A stretch of 64,000 nucleotides of DNA from positions 310,001 to 374,000 of the forward strand of contig JAIWNF010000003.1 in NCBI GenBank assembly GCA_025093555.1, given 5' to 3'. The translations under genes were made by a program, and so were the position numbers. Under the pieces are notes generated by a model. The model was not told the DNA's origin. It made no database searches and saw only the letters and a list, made by a program, of their open reading frames with translations. This document shows positions 1 through 13,147 of the stretch, piece by piece; within the stretch, counting starts at the first letter, position 1; each line of letters begins with the position of its first letter. This DNA comes from Circinella umbellata (Eukaryota > Mucoromycota > Mucoromycetes > Mucorales > Lichtheimiaceae).

Positions 1-811
1 GAATCCAGTTATTAACATGGCTCATATCAAGGAAGGTTTGAGAGATCCAAGATTTTACTGCTACCTTGGTATCTCGTTTTTCTGTAACCTTCAAAATGGT
101 TCTGTTACAATCTTCAGCTCTCAAATTATTTCCCAAATGGGCTTTAGTGTAAGTTGAAAAGCGCTAATATATGGATATCTATCGTATAACATTGAAAAAA
201 ACAAACAGGCGCGAAAAAAAAAGCTAAATAAAAGCTGTAAACGTTTATTCCAATAGGATCTTAATTCCATTCTCTTAAATATTCCCTATGGTGTTTCTAT
301 TGCAATTTTACTTGCTGGTGCAATGATGGCAAGTCGCCGTTGGGATGAAATTGGTTACGTTGGTGCAGCATGGGGTATGATTACATTCTTAGGTGCTTTG
401 CTTCTTTGCGTCATTCCCGGTGGTGGTGGTAAGCTTTCCGGCTTGTATTTGTCTGCTAGTAGTCCAATTTATGTCATGTTGCAAACTTCAATCTCCAGCA
501 ATGTCACAGGATATACAAAGAAAATTTTTTACACTGGTGGTAATTTGGCAGCCTACTGCGTAGGCAACTTTGTGGGTCCTTTAATGATGGTCGAATCCAC
601 TGCTCCAAGATATATTGGACCGATGATTGGCTACATGGTTGCAGATATCTTGGCAGTTGTGCTTTTCTTATATGTACGCTGGTCGCTCAAGCGTGAAAAT
701 GAACGTCGTGAAAAACTTAGAGAAGAAGGAAAAATTCCACCTTCTGATGCCGCAAGACAAGACATCGACCTGACTGATAAAGAAGACTTAAACTTTGTAT
801 ATAAGCCTTAA
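1..811 (+). CDS. Dal5/TNA1-type MFS permease, 3' part only (copy A)
   Basis: This is the C-terminal part of a major facilitator of the allantoate/nicotinate permease group (anion:cation symporter family), a plasma-membrane importer of small organic anions. Two exons are visible: 2-148 and 257-811, joined by a GTAAGT...AATAG intron, phase 0. The first exon encodes DPRFYCY and LQNGSVTIFSSQ. The second is 184 codons plus stop with LNIPYG, GYTKKIFY, AAYCVGNFVGPLMM and the charged tail DLTDKEDLNFVYKP, all shared with the three full copies downstream. The last 555 nt are unsplit, as in the inverted copy at 18170-20162 (same length), whereas the copies at 2886, 7557 and 13148 have introns here. The start and N-terminal half lie left of the window. 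The substrate cannot be read from the sequence. Confidence 0.9.
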
Positions 812-2885
812 TAATAATTAAAGTATCTTCTATAAATTTATTTTATTGTACTGTTATATACCTCCCCTCCATTCACATACACCTTTACACAAACGCATAC
901 ACGCACTTGTATATTAGCTTATTTTTTATTTATTTATTTATTTATTATACGTACACTGTGAAAAATAATAATAATAAGCACACATGTTGACCATGTAAAT
1001 TTATTTCTTGGCGCTATTAAGTATTTCATTTTTATTACTGTCGTCTTGCCCGACATTTTTTTTTTTTACATTTATCGTACGTACACTATGGTATATACTT
1101 CCACTACTCAAATCACATAATTGTGCTGTAGAAAATGAAAAAGACAATGATATAAAAAATTACCGCAAATGGTATATCTAATCAGTAATCGAGTGTAACG
1201 TGAAAAATCTTATTTGTAATTGAAACAGAGTAGCTTTTTTTTTCAAATAGTAATCATGAAATTAAAAAAAACACAAGTGGTAGAGCGACTTATTACTTTC
1301 GCAACTTTTTACTACGATTTTGATAAGCATATCAGTAAAATACATTCCACATTAGTTGTTATGAATAATGTGGCGAATTCAAACTAATCTCATATATTTG
1401 ACTGTAGGTAACACAAAAACAAAAATGTGATTTCTACCGTATCTATCTCAGTATTTACTGATAATTGTTACTCAATAGTTTTTTGGATGAAAATGCTACC
1501 TGAAAAGCTAACATGGCTAAAAAACAGTAACAAAAATATTATTCTTATCAATAAAAATATAAACCTACGTATTTACTGTTACATGTTGCTGAATAAAGAA
1601 TTCATTTACGAGCGTGTACGTCTGAAAAACCAAAAACCCTGATAGGTGGGTGCATTTGTATTACAATTTTTAGTTTTATATTACCTGATCGGCCAACGTC
1701 TTGCGTAACTACAGCTGATTGCATTCTCACGATTTAGTGTGAAGAAGCACGCCATAACATATATCTACTAATTTCCCCCTCTCTTTATTGTAATCAGTTA
1801 TAGATATTTTAGTGTTTTGAAATACGTAAGCGAGAAAAATGATACTTTTTGCTTGTTAAACCTTATTTTTCCATTTAAAGCTATAATACTTGTAGACCCA
1901 TCACGAGTGAAGGCAACTGTTGCCATACTGTATAAAGTAGTAATGTTTTCTTATTAAATGTTTTCCTGACATATCATAATAGTCATCGAAGTATTATGTT
2001 TTCAGTTTGCTTACTAGTGAGCCAATATAGATCTAGGGAAAGCGGCATACTATTAGTAAAATAATCAAGGAACAAACAAGACATATGTGTTTCAGTCACA
2101 GAACCTTCATTCTACTGGGTCGGCAACTTATACTACGTATTCATGATAATAACTACTTGTTGGCTGCAAAATGGTCTGATCTTCAACCTTTTCTTCGACC
2201 TTCCGTTGATTATTAATCATATCGTAGAAGAGAAACATTTTCGAAAAATCTTCTGGGTACTACACTCAAACAGTTTGTTTGTTTAATAAGTGGCAAAAAA
2301 GAAAAAAAAAAGTACTGTAAAATATTGTACATGATTTGAAAAGTAGACGATATAGTTTCTCTTCTTATCAATTAGGCACTCCCCTTTTAAAGTAACACAA
2401 TTCTGCGGAACAACCTTGGTAAAAATCATCGCCATTTCATTTGCATCAGTGATAACGTTTCAATATACTTTATGTTGAGATTCCAGTTCTGAATGAGGTT
2501 TTAATATCATCCATGATGTATGGTTTTCACCAAATAATCGAACAAGTAAAATACTTTATATTTATAGAGGCTATTAATTTTGTGTGCTAATATAAAGATA
2601 TTCATCTATTAAATGATAACAGATACGTATTAACGGTAACGATTATATACACCATAATGACTGTTGCTGTCATACGATGAACAAGGTTATTTAACACCAA
2701 TACAACATAACAATCCGTTTACTAACTAATAAAAGGATTTTTGTAACACGTTGACTAAAGCTTAATAAAAATATTATCCTTGATTCATAGATATAAAATA
2801 GTGGAAGAGATTGGCATCATGGATCAAAGAAGTTATTGCAAATACTCGCTGTCTTTCCTTTGTTTTTTGACTGTCCTTGCCCATT
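812..2885. other. Intergenic; possible decayed permease trace near 1660-1705
   Basis: This is AT-rich spacer between permease copies A and B. On the plus strand at about 1660-1705 a short stretch reads ITIFSFILPDRPTSC, which resembles the ITIF...FLPDxxxSRW segment of the neighbouring permeases. At about 1480-1590 LPEKLTW and LRIYCYML echo the same region. These are short, out of frame with each other and not embedded in a longer match, so they are only a possible relic. Nothing else was recognised. Confidence 0.3.
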
Positions 2886-5304
2886 ATGGATGAAAAGTTG
2901 GAAATTTCAAAAAACGAAAAGGCACCTCCAGATATCCGCGAAGTTGATAGCCTTTCTGAAAAAGGCTTTAACAACGATGCACATCCACCAAAGTTCAGAA
3001 AAAGTCAAGAAGAAGCAAAACTTGTTAGGTAGATTACAATGCGAATTTAAATTAAACAAGTGTACTGTTTTTGCTTTTGTTTTTTGTTTTTGCTGATGCT
3101 AACATGACTGCATAATAAAAAAGGAAGATCAACTTTGCGTTGATGCCGCTTCTTTGTTCATGTCTCTTCATTCAGGTAAAAGTCGCGTTTTTCTGTTGTC
3201 TTTTTAACTAAACAGCACATTTATTCTTGTGTTATATATCTATAGTTTATTGATAAATCAACGCTATCTTATGCTTCGGTTATGGTAAGTGCTCTAGTTC
3301 AACAAAACTTTTCTTTTTCTGGATGCTAACTTTTTTTGTTTTCCGTGCGAATCTAAAAGGGTTTATATGAGGATACTGGTATGTTTTTTTTTTCTTTTAT
3401 TACTTAATGTCGTTAAACGATTAATTGTGTTTTTTGATGAAATCGTGTCGTATCGAAATAGGCATAAGTCAAAATCAATTTAGCTGGCTTGGATCGATCT
3501 TCTATGTTGGCTATCTAGGTAAGGAATAAAAATTAGTGGAAGATGTATCACATTATATATGATTATAACAGTTGAAAACTACTTGGATAATCTTACTAAT
3601 ACTATATCATTCAATTATATAGCATTCCAGGTCCCTAATAATTTCTTACTCCAAAAGTTCCCATTGTCCCATTATCTTGGATCAATTTTAATCATTTGGG
3701 GTGCGTGTCTTGGCTGTACAGCACTTGCAAATGATTTCTCTAGTTTAGCTGGTCTCAGATTTTTGCTCGGTTTTTGGGAGGGCTCGACATATCCATGTAT
3801 GTATATAATAACATTTTTTTTTTTGGGAGAGTTGGATACTAACTTGAAGAATGTATATTGGTAGCCATTTTTTTGCTTTTGAGCACATTGTATAGGAGGT
3901 CTGAGCAATCTATTTGGTTTGGTGTGCTATATATATGTAATGCTGTAAGCATTGCTGGTAAGTAATTTTTAAAATTAACGATATTACTCATTATATGAAG
4001 TATTATCTTTTTAACAAAAGCATTCAATATAGTGGGAGGATTCATTGGATACGGCATTGGTTATATGGATGGAATGCGAGGCATATCTGCATGGAAGTAT
4101 GCAAGTAAGTATATGTTTAAAAGTGTGTAAAGCTTGATTATTTATTACATACTTTTGTGGATCGACTAACATTTTTTTCTTTTAAAAAAAAGTGATTATT
4201 TGGGGCTCTTTAACAGCTGTATTGGGGGTCACATTCTTTTTTTTCTTACCAGATAAACCAAAATCACGTTGGTTTAGACTTACAAGTAACGAAGAAAAAT
4301 TAGTGGATAATCGAACCCTTGACAATGCGGTGGTCCAAAGCCGAAAGTTTAAGAAAGAGCATATTTATGAAGCTTTACGTGAACCCAGACTGTATTGTTA
4401 TATGCTTATTTCACTTTTCCTCAACTTGCAAAATGGAACCATGACGATCTTTTCGAATCAATTCATTGTTGATATGGGATTTACGGTAACCATTCTTTTG
4501 GAGCATACTTTTTTTCTAACGATACATACTAAATTAGTATATTATTAACTTTATTAGAGACTGGAATCGGTTCTTCTTAATATACCAAATGGCGCATCTA
4601 TAATTATACTACTCAGTATTTTGATTTTCTTGAGCCAGAAGTATAATGATGTAGCCTACTGTGGTGCTGCATTTAGTATTGTATCAATGATTGGTGCTTT
4701 ACTTTTGTGTGTGATTCCTAGCGGCGGTCCCAAACTTATTGGTCTTTATCTTTCAGCAACCAGGTATTTATATATTGGAATGATTATATGATATAAATGG
4801 GTTATTATTGTTAGACGCGACAAGAAGACTTAACGTAAGATTTCAATTGAAATATATAGTCCACCTGGTGCTATGCTTAACACATCTATCTCACATAATG
4901 TCGCTGGGTATACAAAGAAAATTTTCTACAATGGCGTCAATATGGTTTTTTATTGTATTGGTAACTTCGTAGGTCCCCTGATGATGGCCCAAAGTACGGT
5001 ATGTACCTACTTCAATTGAAAAAAAAAGAAGAGGATCGAATTTTTATTTCAATGGTTTCATTGTATTGTAATTAATTATATATACTTTACTTAGGCTCCA
5101 AGGTATATCCCTGGAATGGCTGCGTATGTTGTTGCTGACTTTTTAGCCGCATTACTGTTCATATATCTTCGTTGGAGTTACAAACGCGAGAATGTACGCC
5201 GTCAAACGCTTATCGAAGAAGGCAATGTCCCACCTCCGGCAAAGAATCGTGAAGAATTAGATCTTACAGATAAGGAGGATATCTACTTTCAATACCGCTT
5301 GTAA
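2886..5304 (+). CDS. Dal5/TNA1-type MFS permease (copy B)
   Basis: This is a complete permease of the allantoate/nicotinate type, a predicted 12-helix plasma-membrane importer. It reads as 12 exons: 2886-3028, 3124-3175, 3246-3284, 3360-3378, 3462-3518, 3623-3796, 3865-3957, 4033-4104, 4193-4485, 4558-4763, 4860-4998 and 5095-5304, giving 498 residues. All junctions keep frame. Two are internally supported: CCA T|CC restores PSIFLLLSTLYRR, and GCA A|TG restores AMIIWG, both matching the other copies. Family landmarks are GLYEDTG, WLGSIFYVGYLAFQ, LRFLLGFWEG, FLPDKPKSRWFRLT, GYTKKIFY and GNFVGPLMM. The N-terminus is a hydrophilic cytosolic stretch of about 50 residues. The start is the first ATG before that stretch. 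At 19 nt, exon 4 is unusually short. The intron that splits AFQ from the next loop in copies C and D is absent here. Transport substrate is unknown. Confidence 0.88.
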
Positions 5305-5320
5305 ATACTTGAAATATAAT

Positions 5321-5359
<39 letters not shown>

Positions 5360-7556
5360 ATTATTGTTGATGTCACTTTTAAATATCTTGCGGGCTGTTA
5401 TTAAAAGGAATTATTTCTGGGTTGTTAATGAGTGTTTTCGGAATTACATCAAAAGAACCTTTCGGTAAAGCTAGATCAAGAATATCATCATGAGTCAAAC
5501 AGAAAAAGGAATAGGTAGTAATATATATATATATATATGTATATCAAAATAAGAGAGCTGTACGAACGAATTGAGAATTGCTGATATAATATGATATTAT
5601 GCCGATAACAAATAACATGTGGCTGTGCCTTTTCTTTCTTGCCCACAAAATAAATTTGCACGGAATCCGATATATACGGTATAATGTTAAACTGCCATCA
5701 TTTATAGCTCTAAATGTACAGTATATCATTGCTCCCAAAATACATTAATAATACGCAATTTCACAAATCATTGGTAAATTGAAAACATCAAAATAAGTCA
5801 ACACATTTGTTGTATTTTAACGACTCTATTTGATATTAGATAAGTAAATTTTCCCACACTAAGAACCATAGGTAAAACAAAATAGAAAAGGGTAAATTGT
5901 CTACGTATAACAAATATCTTAAAAGATTTATATTTTCGGGCTCTCTAGGATTGCTTATTTTTATGATACGTATAGCCGTCCTTTATAGGTATGTAGTCAA
6001 AAAAACCGAACATAAAGTAGATAGACCTTTTTTTGAGAAATTTCGTATTTAGTAAAGCAACAGTCAATTGAATAAAAAAAGCATATCGTCAAGTTATTGA
6101 TAATAGAAAATATTTACTTGTGGTAATACTCTTACGGATGTGTTTTGCTTACATCTACAGATTGTGTCATTATTGATATTGCTCAAAATACAAAGAGATT
6201 AGATCTATGGTACGCAATAGAAAATTTATTTTTGCACCTAAATAGATACGTGCCTTGGAATTTTGCTTGTATATTAATTAATCATACGTACTATACGTCA
6301 TTGTTTATAAATTTATTGTGCAACTGCGCAGGTATAGAATGCAACACCTTGGATGTGAATTATGTGAAATTTTCTACCTGAGTCTTTGTACAACATTTAC
6401 TATTATAGTATAATTGCAGCCAATGACAAATCATGTCAATTCATCCTGTTGTTCCTCGCCTCTATTCCATTAAATGTTTATATATACCTATATTCTCCAC
6501 CGTCTAAATTTTAATTAGTTGACATTTGTCTATTTATGTAGCATGTTGTCAGGGGAAAGAATCCAAACAATAGTCGTGGGAACGCGAAAAACAAAAAAAG
6601 AAACCATGTGTGGTAAATTAGCAGATTCTTGATGAAACACAATAGTATACTCACTAACCAAATAAAGTGCATTAAAGATCACCGTAACTTGTGTAGCTAT
6701 TTTAACTAGTGGGTAAACAACCTTTTGTTCTGAGGAGATGCATATATAGATACTATAATGACTAACGTGTGGGAGGCTCTATTATAGATTTTCCATTCTT
6801 ATACAAATGCTTCGATATGTATAGTACTACACCATCTATATTTTTAAACTCAAGTCGTATTGTTCAGAAATAAGCATATGCGCGGAAGAAGACTTCTACC
6901 TCCTTTCCTTTTATTTTTTGTTAATTTTTTTTTTTTCGCTTCGGATGGCTCTAGAAACCATGAGAACAGAAATAGTACTCTTTTATTTTTTTTGAAGTAT
7001 TGCTTGAAGTCATTTCTCTTCTATTGTTTTTTATTTTATACAATTTGTTATTGTTTTACCTGGGTACAAGAAACGAGGGGTCGATTCGCATGCCCAAGTA
7101 CTTCTTTTTAATCTTGAGAAGAATTTTCTTGTAAACTGTAGTTGTGTAACAACTCACCTGTGTTACTCAAGCATATGCCTTAACTATAAGATTTTTTATT
7201 GTATACATTATAAACTTTGAACAAATGATAATGCTTCTTCCCAAGTTTATGCGATAATAACAAGAAGGATTAATTGTGTTCCGATTACAAATCTTTCTCA
7301 TTAAAATATTTTCTCTCTGGATCAGCTTATTTGGTTTCTGAAGCTTATCTACAGTATAAGCAACCATATTGTTTATAAATACTAAGCTTTTTATAACTTA
7401 CCTTTTCTTCTCTCTCTTCCCCTATCCTTTTTCCGTAGCCCGTCTTTATTTATTTACTATATTGGCATATACTTCACTTGTTTTCTTCATTCTCATAATA
7501 GTTTTTATTCTACGTACTTTAATAACATCATTCATACAATACGGCATATCAACTCA
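5305..7556. other. Intergenic spacer, no gene recognised
   Basis: This is AT-rich DNA between permease copies B and C. It has short open frames without recognisable domains, splice structure or codon bias like the neighbouring genes. The only clear structure is the dinucleotide repeat just after copy B. Confidence 0.6.
5321..5358. repeat. (AC)n(AT)n microsatellite
   Basis: There are about 12 AC units followed directly by about 7 AT units, 16 bp after the stop codon of permease copy B. Confidence 0.97.
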
Positions 7557-9797
7557 ATGACGACAGAGAAAATCGAGAGCTGGTCGTCATTAGAAAATGA
7601 TACCTCCAACAACAATGGAAAATTCTTAACATCACCTGCTGAAAAAAAACTAGTCAGGAAAATAAATTACACGTTTATGCCCCTGGTCATCTTGATTTTG
7701 TTCGTCCAAGTAAGAATCACCGTGCTCACGAGCCACGAAAATTTAATAAAAGATGATGTGATATAATTACACCACTATAACCATGATACTTTTTTCAACT
7801 TATAAATTTGATCAATTTATATATTTAACGGAAGTATTATTTAACACCTTTATTTATAACTATTGGCAACATCAACCACCGCTGTTGCACTTGCATTCCC
7901 TTTTTGGAAACAGTTTGTAGATAAATCTACACTGACGATTTCTGCGTAAGTTTTCAGCTCAAATTATTCTCATGGTCGGTGGAACCTGCGTGTTAAGAAA
8001 CGCCACGAATCCTGATTGCTGTACTCTAATTTAATTTAAAATGTAATAGTTTATTTGGAATATATGAGGATACTGGAATCACGCATGATGAATTCGGTTG
8101 GTTAGGCAGCATATTCTATATGGGATATCTTGCTATTCAGGTACATTTTGGTACATAGTAATATTATACTAGTATGGTGTTACATGTGTTCATATTGCGA
8201 ACTAAAAATAGATACCGAACCAATATTTCTTACAACGAGTGTCGATATCAAAGTATTTGGGAATTATCCTTTTGGTTTGGGGCGTCACTCTAGCATGTAC
8301 CGCACTGGGCAATAACTTTTCGCAACTGGCTGCAATGAGATTTCTACTAGGGTTTTTTGAAGGCTGTACTTATCCAGCGGTCAGTAAATTACTCAACAAT
8401 ATAATAAAATTTCAAAATAAAGTATAGCTCTCGCACAGACGTTAATATATAGCAATTATACAGATATTTTTGCTAATCAGCACGCATTACAGAAAAAGTG
8501 AGCAAGTAGTATGGTTTGGAACAATGTTTGCAACAAATGCTGCATCTATTATTATTGGAAGTTTGATGGGTTATGGTGTTGGAAATATGGACGGCCATTT
8601 AGGTATCAGAGCATGGAAATGGTAACAAAACTCCAACTCTACGTATTGTTATTATTGTATATCACACCATATATGAACATAATATGCCGTCACATCAACA
8701 TTATTAATAGACTTGGTATATATAACTAAGGTCAATGATTATATTTGGTATAATTACTTTCTTCCTTGGTATTCCGTTCTTTTTATTTCTAGCAGATAAA
8801 CCAAAATCTCGGTGGTTCCGCCTCACAGAAGAAGAAGAAAAGATTGTGGAGACACGCACAAGAGACAACGCTGTCGTTCAGAATCACGATATCAAACGCT
8901 CACATATCATCGAAGCTCTCAAGGAACCGAGATTATATTGTTTCTTTTTTATCTCTCTTTTTCTCAACCTTCAAAATGGTGCTATTACTACTTTTGCTTC
9001 GCAAATTATTGCAAGCATGGGGTTCAGTGTTAGTATTTTGTTACTACTATATATTAGTATCTACTTTTTTTATGTTAATATTATTTTGCTTGGTATTTTT
9101 ATTAATGTCGTTATTAATGATTCTATATAGCCATTGACATCAGTTCTTTTAAATCTTCCATATGGTGCTGCAATCATGCTTCTTGTCGGCATTTTTACGT
9201 ATTTAAGTCATAAACTTAATGATATTGGATATGTTGCAATGGCTAGTTGTGTCCCTCCGATATTTGGAGCAATCCTTTTACTCGTTATCCCCATCGGTCC
9301 AGTTCAGCTTCTTGGTTTATATTTAAGTTCCACAAGTCCTACATATATTTTACTTCAAACATATATTTCTAACAATGTAGGTGGTTATACAAAGAAGATT
9401 TTTTATACCAGTGCAAATATTGTTGCCTTCTGTCTTGGCAACTTTGTTGGGCCCCTAATGATGGTTTCAATTCAGGTATGAACTTCTAGTAAAAAGATAC
9501 TCAAGGCTGCAATATATGTAGAAGCAGATGTCATTGGAAATTCGGATGGTTTTCTTACTCGAAAGTTTTTTTTCGTGTGGCAAAATTTATTAGGCCCCAC
9601 GTTACATCGGCGCACAGATAGGTTTCGCGGTGGCCGACTTCTTATGTATTCTCATGTTCTTTTACGTTCGATGGTCGAGTGCTAGAGAAAATAAACGTCG
9701 TCAAAAATTAAAAGATGAAGGCATGATTACCAGACAAGACAAAGAATTACAAGATAAAACCGATAAGGAGGACTTAACGTTCATGTACCGTCTTTAA
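7557..9797 (+). CDS. Dal5/TNA1-type MFS permease (copy C)
   Basis: This is a complete paralog of copies B and D. It reads as eight exons: 7557-7709, 7914-7945, 8050-8140, 8212-8379, 8464-8621, 8731-9028, 9131-9475 and 9594-9797, giving 482 residues. The acceptor of exon 4 restores IPNQYFLQR, matching copy D. AAA TG|G TCA restores KWSMIIFG. Landmarks are FGIYEDTG, LRFLLGFFEG-type motif (here MRFLLGFFEG), ADKPKSRWFRLT, LQNGAITTF, GGYTKKIFY, GNFVGPLMM and the tail KTDKEDLTFMYRL. The start ATG follows a stop-rich leader and precedes a hydrophilic N-terminus of about 35 residues. Two introns of copies B/D (inside GLYEDTG and before AFQ) are missing here. The donor after exon 6 is GTTAGT rather than GTAAGT. 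It is probably a plasma-membrane importer of an organic anion or ureide; the substrate is unknown. Confidence 0.88.
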
Positions 9798-10239
9798 AGA
9801 TGTAATGCTCGCCAATAGTATTAAATCTCATATAAGTTATTATTAATATAATGTACGAGTAGCTATAGTACAATAATGCTTTAATTGTTATTATTACGTA
9901 ATTATCTTTTATACTGCCACCAACTGCCTTTTTTACGCTTTACTTGTTTTATGCTTCATTAGTTTATTATGTTTTTTTATACATTAATAGTAATATAATA
10001 TGCCATATACACTTTATAAAACCTCGACACTATAATAAATAGCACACATAGTAACATAGTCTCCTACTTTTAGAATAAGGCTATTATTATATTTTATATA
10101 TAAGTAAAGATTTTCTCTTGGGTGTCAACACATTTTACAGAAATATTGACTACTATCCCCAGTAGTTCTTGTTTCGGTTTATCGGTATGGGAATGAACCC
10201 ATCAAACAACCAAGAATAAAATGGCAGCAACTATTTATC
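9798..10239. other. Intergenic spacer, nothing recognised
   Basis: This is AT-rich sequence after permease copy C, with no coding or repeat signal that I can support. Confidence 0.5.
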
Positions 10240-11150
10240 TGCTGCCGTACGAATATATAGAGCCTGAGTAATATATCGGAAACTGTCACTTTCTGTCATG
10301 AGCAATGGTCCAATTATGTTTCCCACACAGAACGAAGTTAATATACAGTCATTATGAAAAATTTCTTTGTATAGTCAGAAACATTTTTGGATACTGAGGT
10401 AAGGAGTAAGACATATTCAGACATATGATAATGAAACAAGGATAGTTTCTCAAGAGCTTGATAGATTTATCAGGAAGCGCATATAGAGGCATTATGCCAG
10501 TAAAAGACTGCAAACATATAATTACACCTATATGTCCGATTTCATAATATCTTCGACTAAATGAATATACACAAAATTACAATGCTGACAACTCGTTCAG
10601 ATATTCATAATGCCAGAACTTTAATACGTATTCTAAGGGCTATTATAAATTAATGTATGCTTTGGTATTACTCGACTACTAGTTTTTTTTTTCGCTAATA
10701 CCTATTTATTAACACGAATCTTATGCCTTTCACCAAAAATACACTATATAAGCCCGCGTGCACCGGGTTGCATATTAATTGATTTGATTGGCCAAGTAGT
10801 AGCAGTACAAACGTGGTTTCCGAATAGCTATAAGTATATGGAAAACCGTAAGCTCTTTGTTTCGTACAACTGCATTATCAAAAGATCGTTCATTCACAAT
10901 ACTCTTTCCTGTTGACGTAAGCCAAAACCAGCACGATTTAGGTTTATCAGAAAAAATAAAAATAACCCGATAAGTTACCAGCAAAAAGTGGAAGTGAGTC
11001 TCAGATTATTTGTGCTAATTTTCCATTAGTGCATTCCTGCTACAGTGCATCCATGTACCTAATTCCATAAAATTCAAGGTCGATTATAATAGATGATACT
11101 TCACTCGATATTACGACAGCACCATACGTACCAAATTACTTACTCATTCC
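10240..11150 (-). pseudogene. Decayed MFS permease relic, inverted
   Basis: On the minus strand several pieces of a permease related to the neighbouring copies can be read in the right order but in different frames. About 11040-11130 gives SIII then YGIR-MDAL, like the YGxGxxDG region. About 10775-10984 gives FSDKPKSCWFWLT, then VNERSFDNAVV and KPRLYCY. About 10250-10390 gives YTKKFF, then after a frame slip CVGNIIGPLLMTE and RYITQ. Stops and frame changes separate them, and no N-terminal half was found. It looks closest to the inverted copy at 18170-20162 and to the relic at 16960 (shared CVGN-I-GPLL). It is nonfunctional as read. Confidence 0.8.
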
Positions 11151-13147
11151 GTCGATAGAGTATGCTGATCAATAAAAATATACATCTGTAGTCACAAATG
11201 TTAAAATCGTTTTGAAAGGGTACATATGATGTAAAGAAAAAGAAGAAATAAGACAGCTACGGGTATGCTTGTAATTTTTCTTTTGACATCAGACCATGTC
11301 AGACCGCTTTCTATAATAACGTTACTGTACCGGTCTTCTTTTTATACATAATATATATTCACAATCATCAGATATAGATTATCGGTTTCTCTGAATATTT
11401 TCTTTATAATGCATTTTATCACACCATGTCTCCCAGAAATTTTTAACTTGTAAGACTTCTCACAACTGTAGTAATACGTAACATCCAAGGTTAGTCATCG
11501 AATCGAACCTATCGTTTTTTGTACGTATATTTCGTACGGCGTTTACTCCTTTGCTTTCTAAAAAGCTTAATTGGTTTTTTTGGCTACGTATATTTTTTAA
11601 GATAAGATGAGTAGCGCAAAAGTGCATTACAGCTTTTTGGTGACTGACAGCCCTATCATTTACAACATAAAAAAGACAGCTGCATAAAACATGCTCTATA
11701 TTCAGGTTTTCTAATATATTCGCTGATGTAGAGCTCATTTCTAGACAATGATAAAAAATGGGTGTTACGTACAAATGCTCATAATTATCTTAAAGAATAT
11801 TGAATTATCCAAATATATACTTATACACTTCCAGGTCTTGGTGAACTACCACGAATTATAACGCGCTTCTAAAAAACAAATTTCATCTATCGCAAGTTAT
11901 GCCTTAATCTTTAAATAAATAATTTAATATTTAACCATTACGTAACATTTGTGCTATGAGTTATTCTGGTGTCAGCTAAGTACAGTAAAACCTCGTTTTT
12001 TTTTTCGCACATGTGGGATTTCAGCCAAAGGTTTGCAAAAAGTGTGTGTGTGTGTGCAAAAAAACAGGTTTTACTGTACTCAACAAATTTGAAAGTTCAT
12101 GTCGAATCGATACTACCATTATTGACATACGTGTGTGTGGATGATATAAAAAAATTACGTAGTAGTTTATGTTGCTAATGATAGAAATTGGAAGAAGATA
12201 CAGTTTATACACATTATAGTATTCATTTGTGTAGTGTACGTAGCAAACTCTTCACGTCTTTACAACACCAGAGTTCCGCTGACAATAATAAGGGAGAATG
12301 ACTTCTGCTTATCTATCTATCATATCTATTGACTTTTTCAGCAGTAAATGTACTAATGTCTTAGATAATACCTATTAATCTTTGACAGAGATATGTACTG
12401 GTGTGTGACTTTGAAACGAGTAAATAGGTATAAAGCTTGGTCATATGCTGTTTAATAACTTTCGTTTGTAATCAAGGGAATTTTGAAGCTGATACTAACA
12501 TGATAAGCAACCACCGAGCCCACGGAGAAATTACTCATATAACCAATATACGGCTTAGTATAGGCTCAAACAAACTTTAAACTATAAATTATTTGGTAGC
12601 ATTGGGTGTTTTCGGTAAGCCTGAATTTTCAGTCATAAAAGCGTGTGAAGCACAGGAACAATATCATCATAGTAGCGATAAAAATGTCTTTATGTAACAC
12701 GACCATTTTTCGGTGATTATTGGTCCAGGCAGATACTTTGTTATCTTTCTGTAATAATGAGCAATTAAAGCGTATTGCAACAGAAAAGTAGCAGATTTTT
12801 AAAAAAAAGACTTATAGTACTTAATGGTTCAACTTGTATTTTTTTTATTCAAGATAATTTAAAAATAGTACTTGTATTATTCACTATGTTCCGTCGGTAA
12901 CAGTAATCACTCGCACCTATGTCATTAAAATGTGATACAAACACAACGAAAAAAAGAGTTCTGTGTAATTTTTTACAGTACCAAGCGGATTTATTGCTAC
13001 ATTATTAGAATTAATAATGTCGAATTGATATAAACATCCGTGTACTACCACATAATCAAGCATAATTCCCACTCATAAAAGAAAAAAAAAAGAGCATTTT
13101 CAAATTAAAATTTATCTTCTATATTTCTTTTTTCAAGATAAAAAAAA
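11151..13147. other. Intergenic spacer with one MITE
   Basis: This is AT-rich sequence between the inverted relic and permease copy D. It contains the short inverted-repeat element at 11983-12076 and a GT run inside it. A minus-strand open frame at 11460-11774 has no recognisable domain, so I do not call it a gene. Confidence 0.5.
11983..12076. mobile_element. 94-bp MITE with pogo/Emigrant-like CAGTAAAACCT ends
   Basis: The left end reads CAGTAAAACCTCG and the right end is its inverted counterpart AGGTTTTACTG. Both ends are flanked by TA (11981-11982 and 12077-12078), the expected Tc1/mariner/pogo target duplication. CAGTAAAACCTC is the terminal motif known from Emigrant/Lemi1-type pogo MITEs. 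The interior has a T run and a (GT)n stretch and no coding capacity. It is therefore nonautonomous; no transposase was seen in the window. Confidence 0.75.

Noticed and set aside
11460..11774. 104-codon minus-strand open frame
   Set aside because: No recognisable family and not alignable by eye to the permeases or a transposase.
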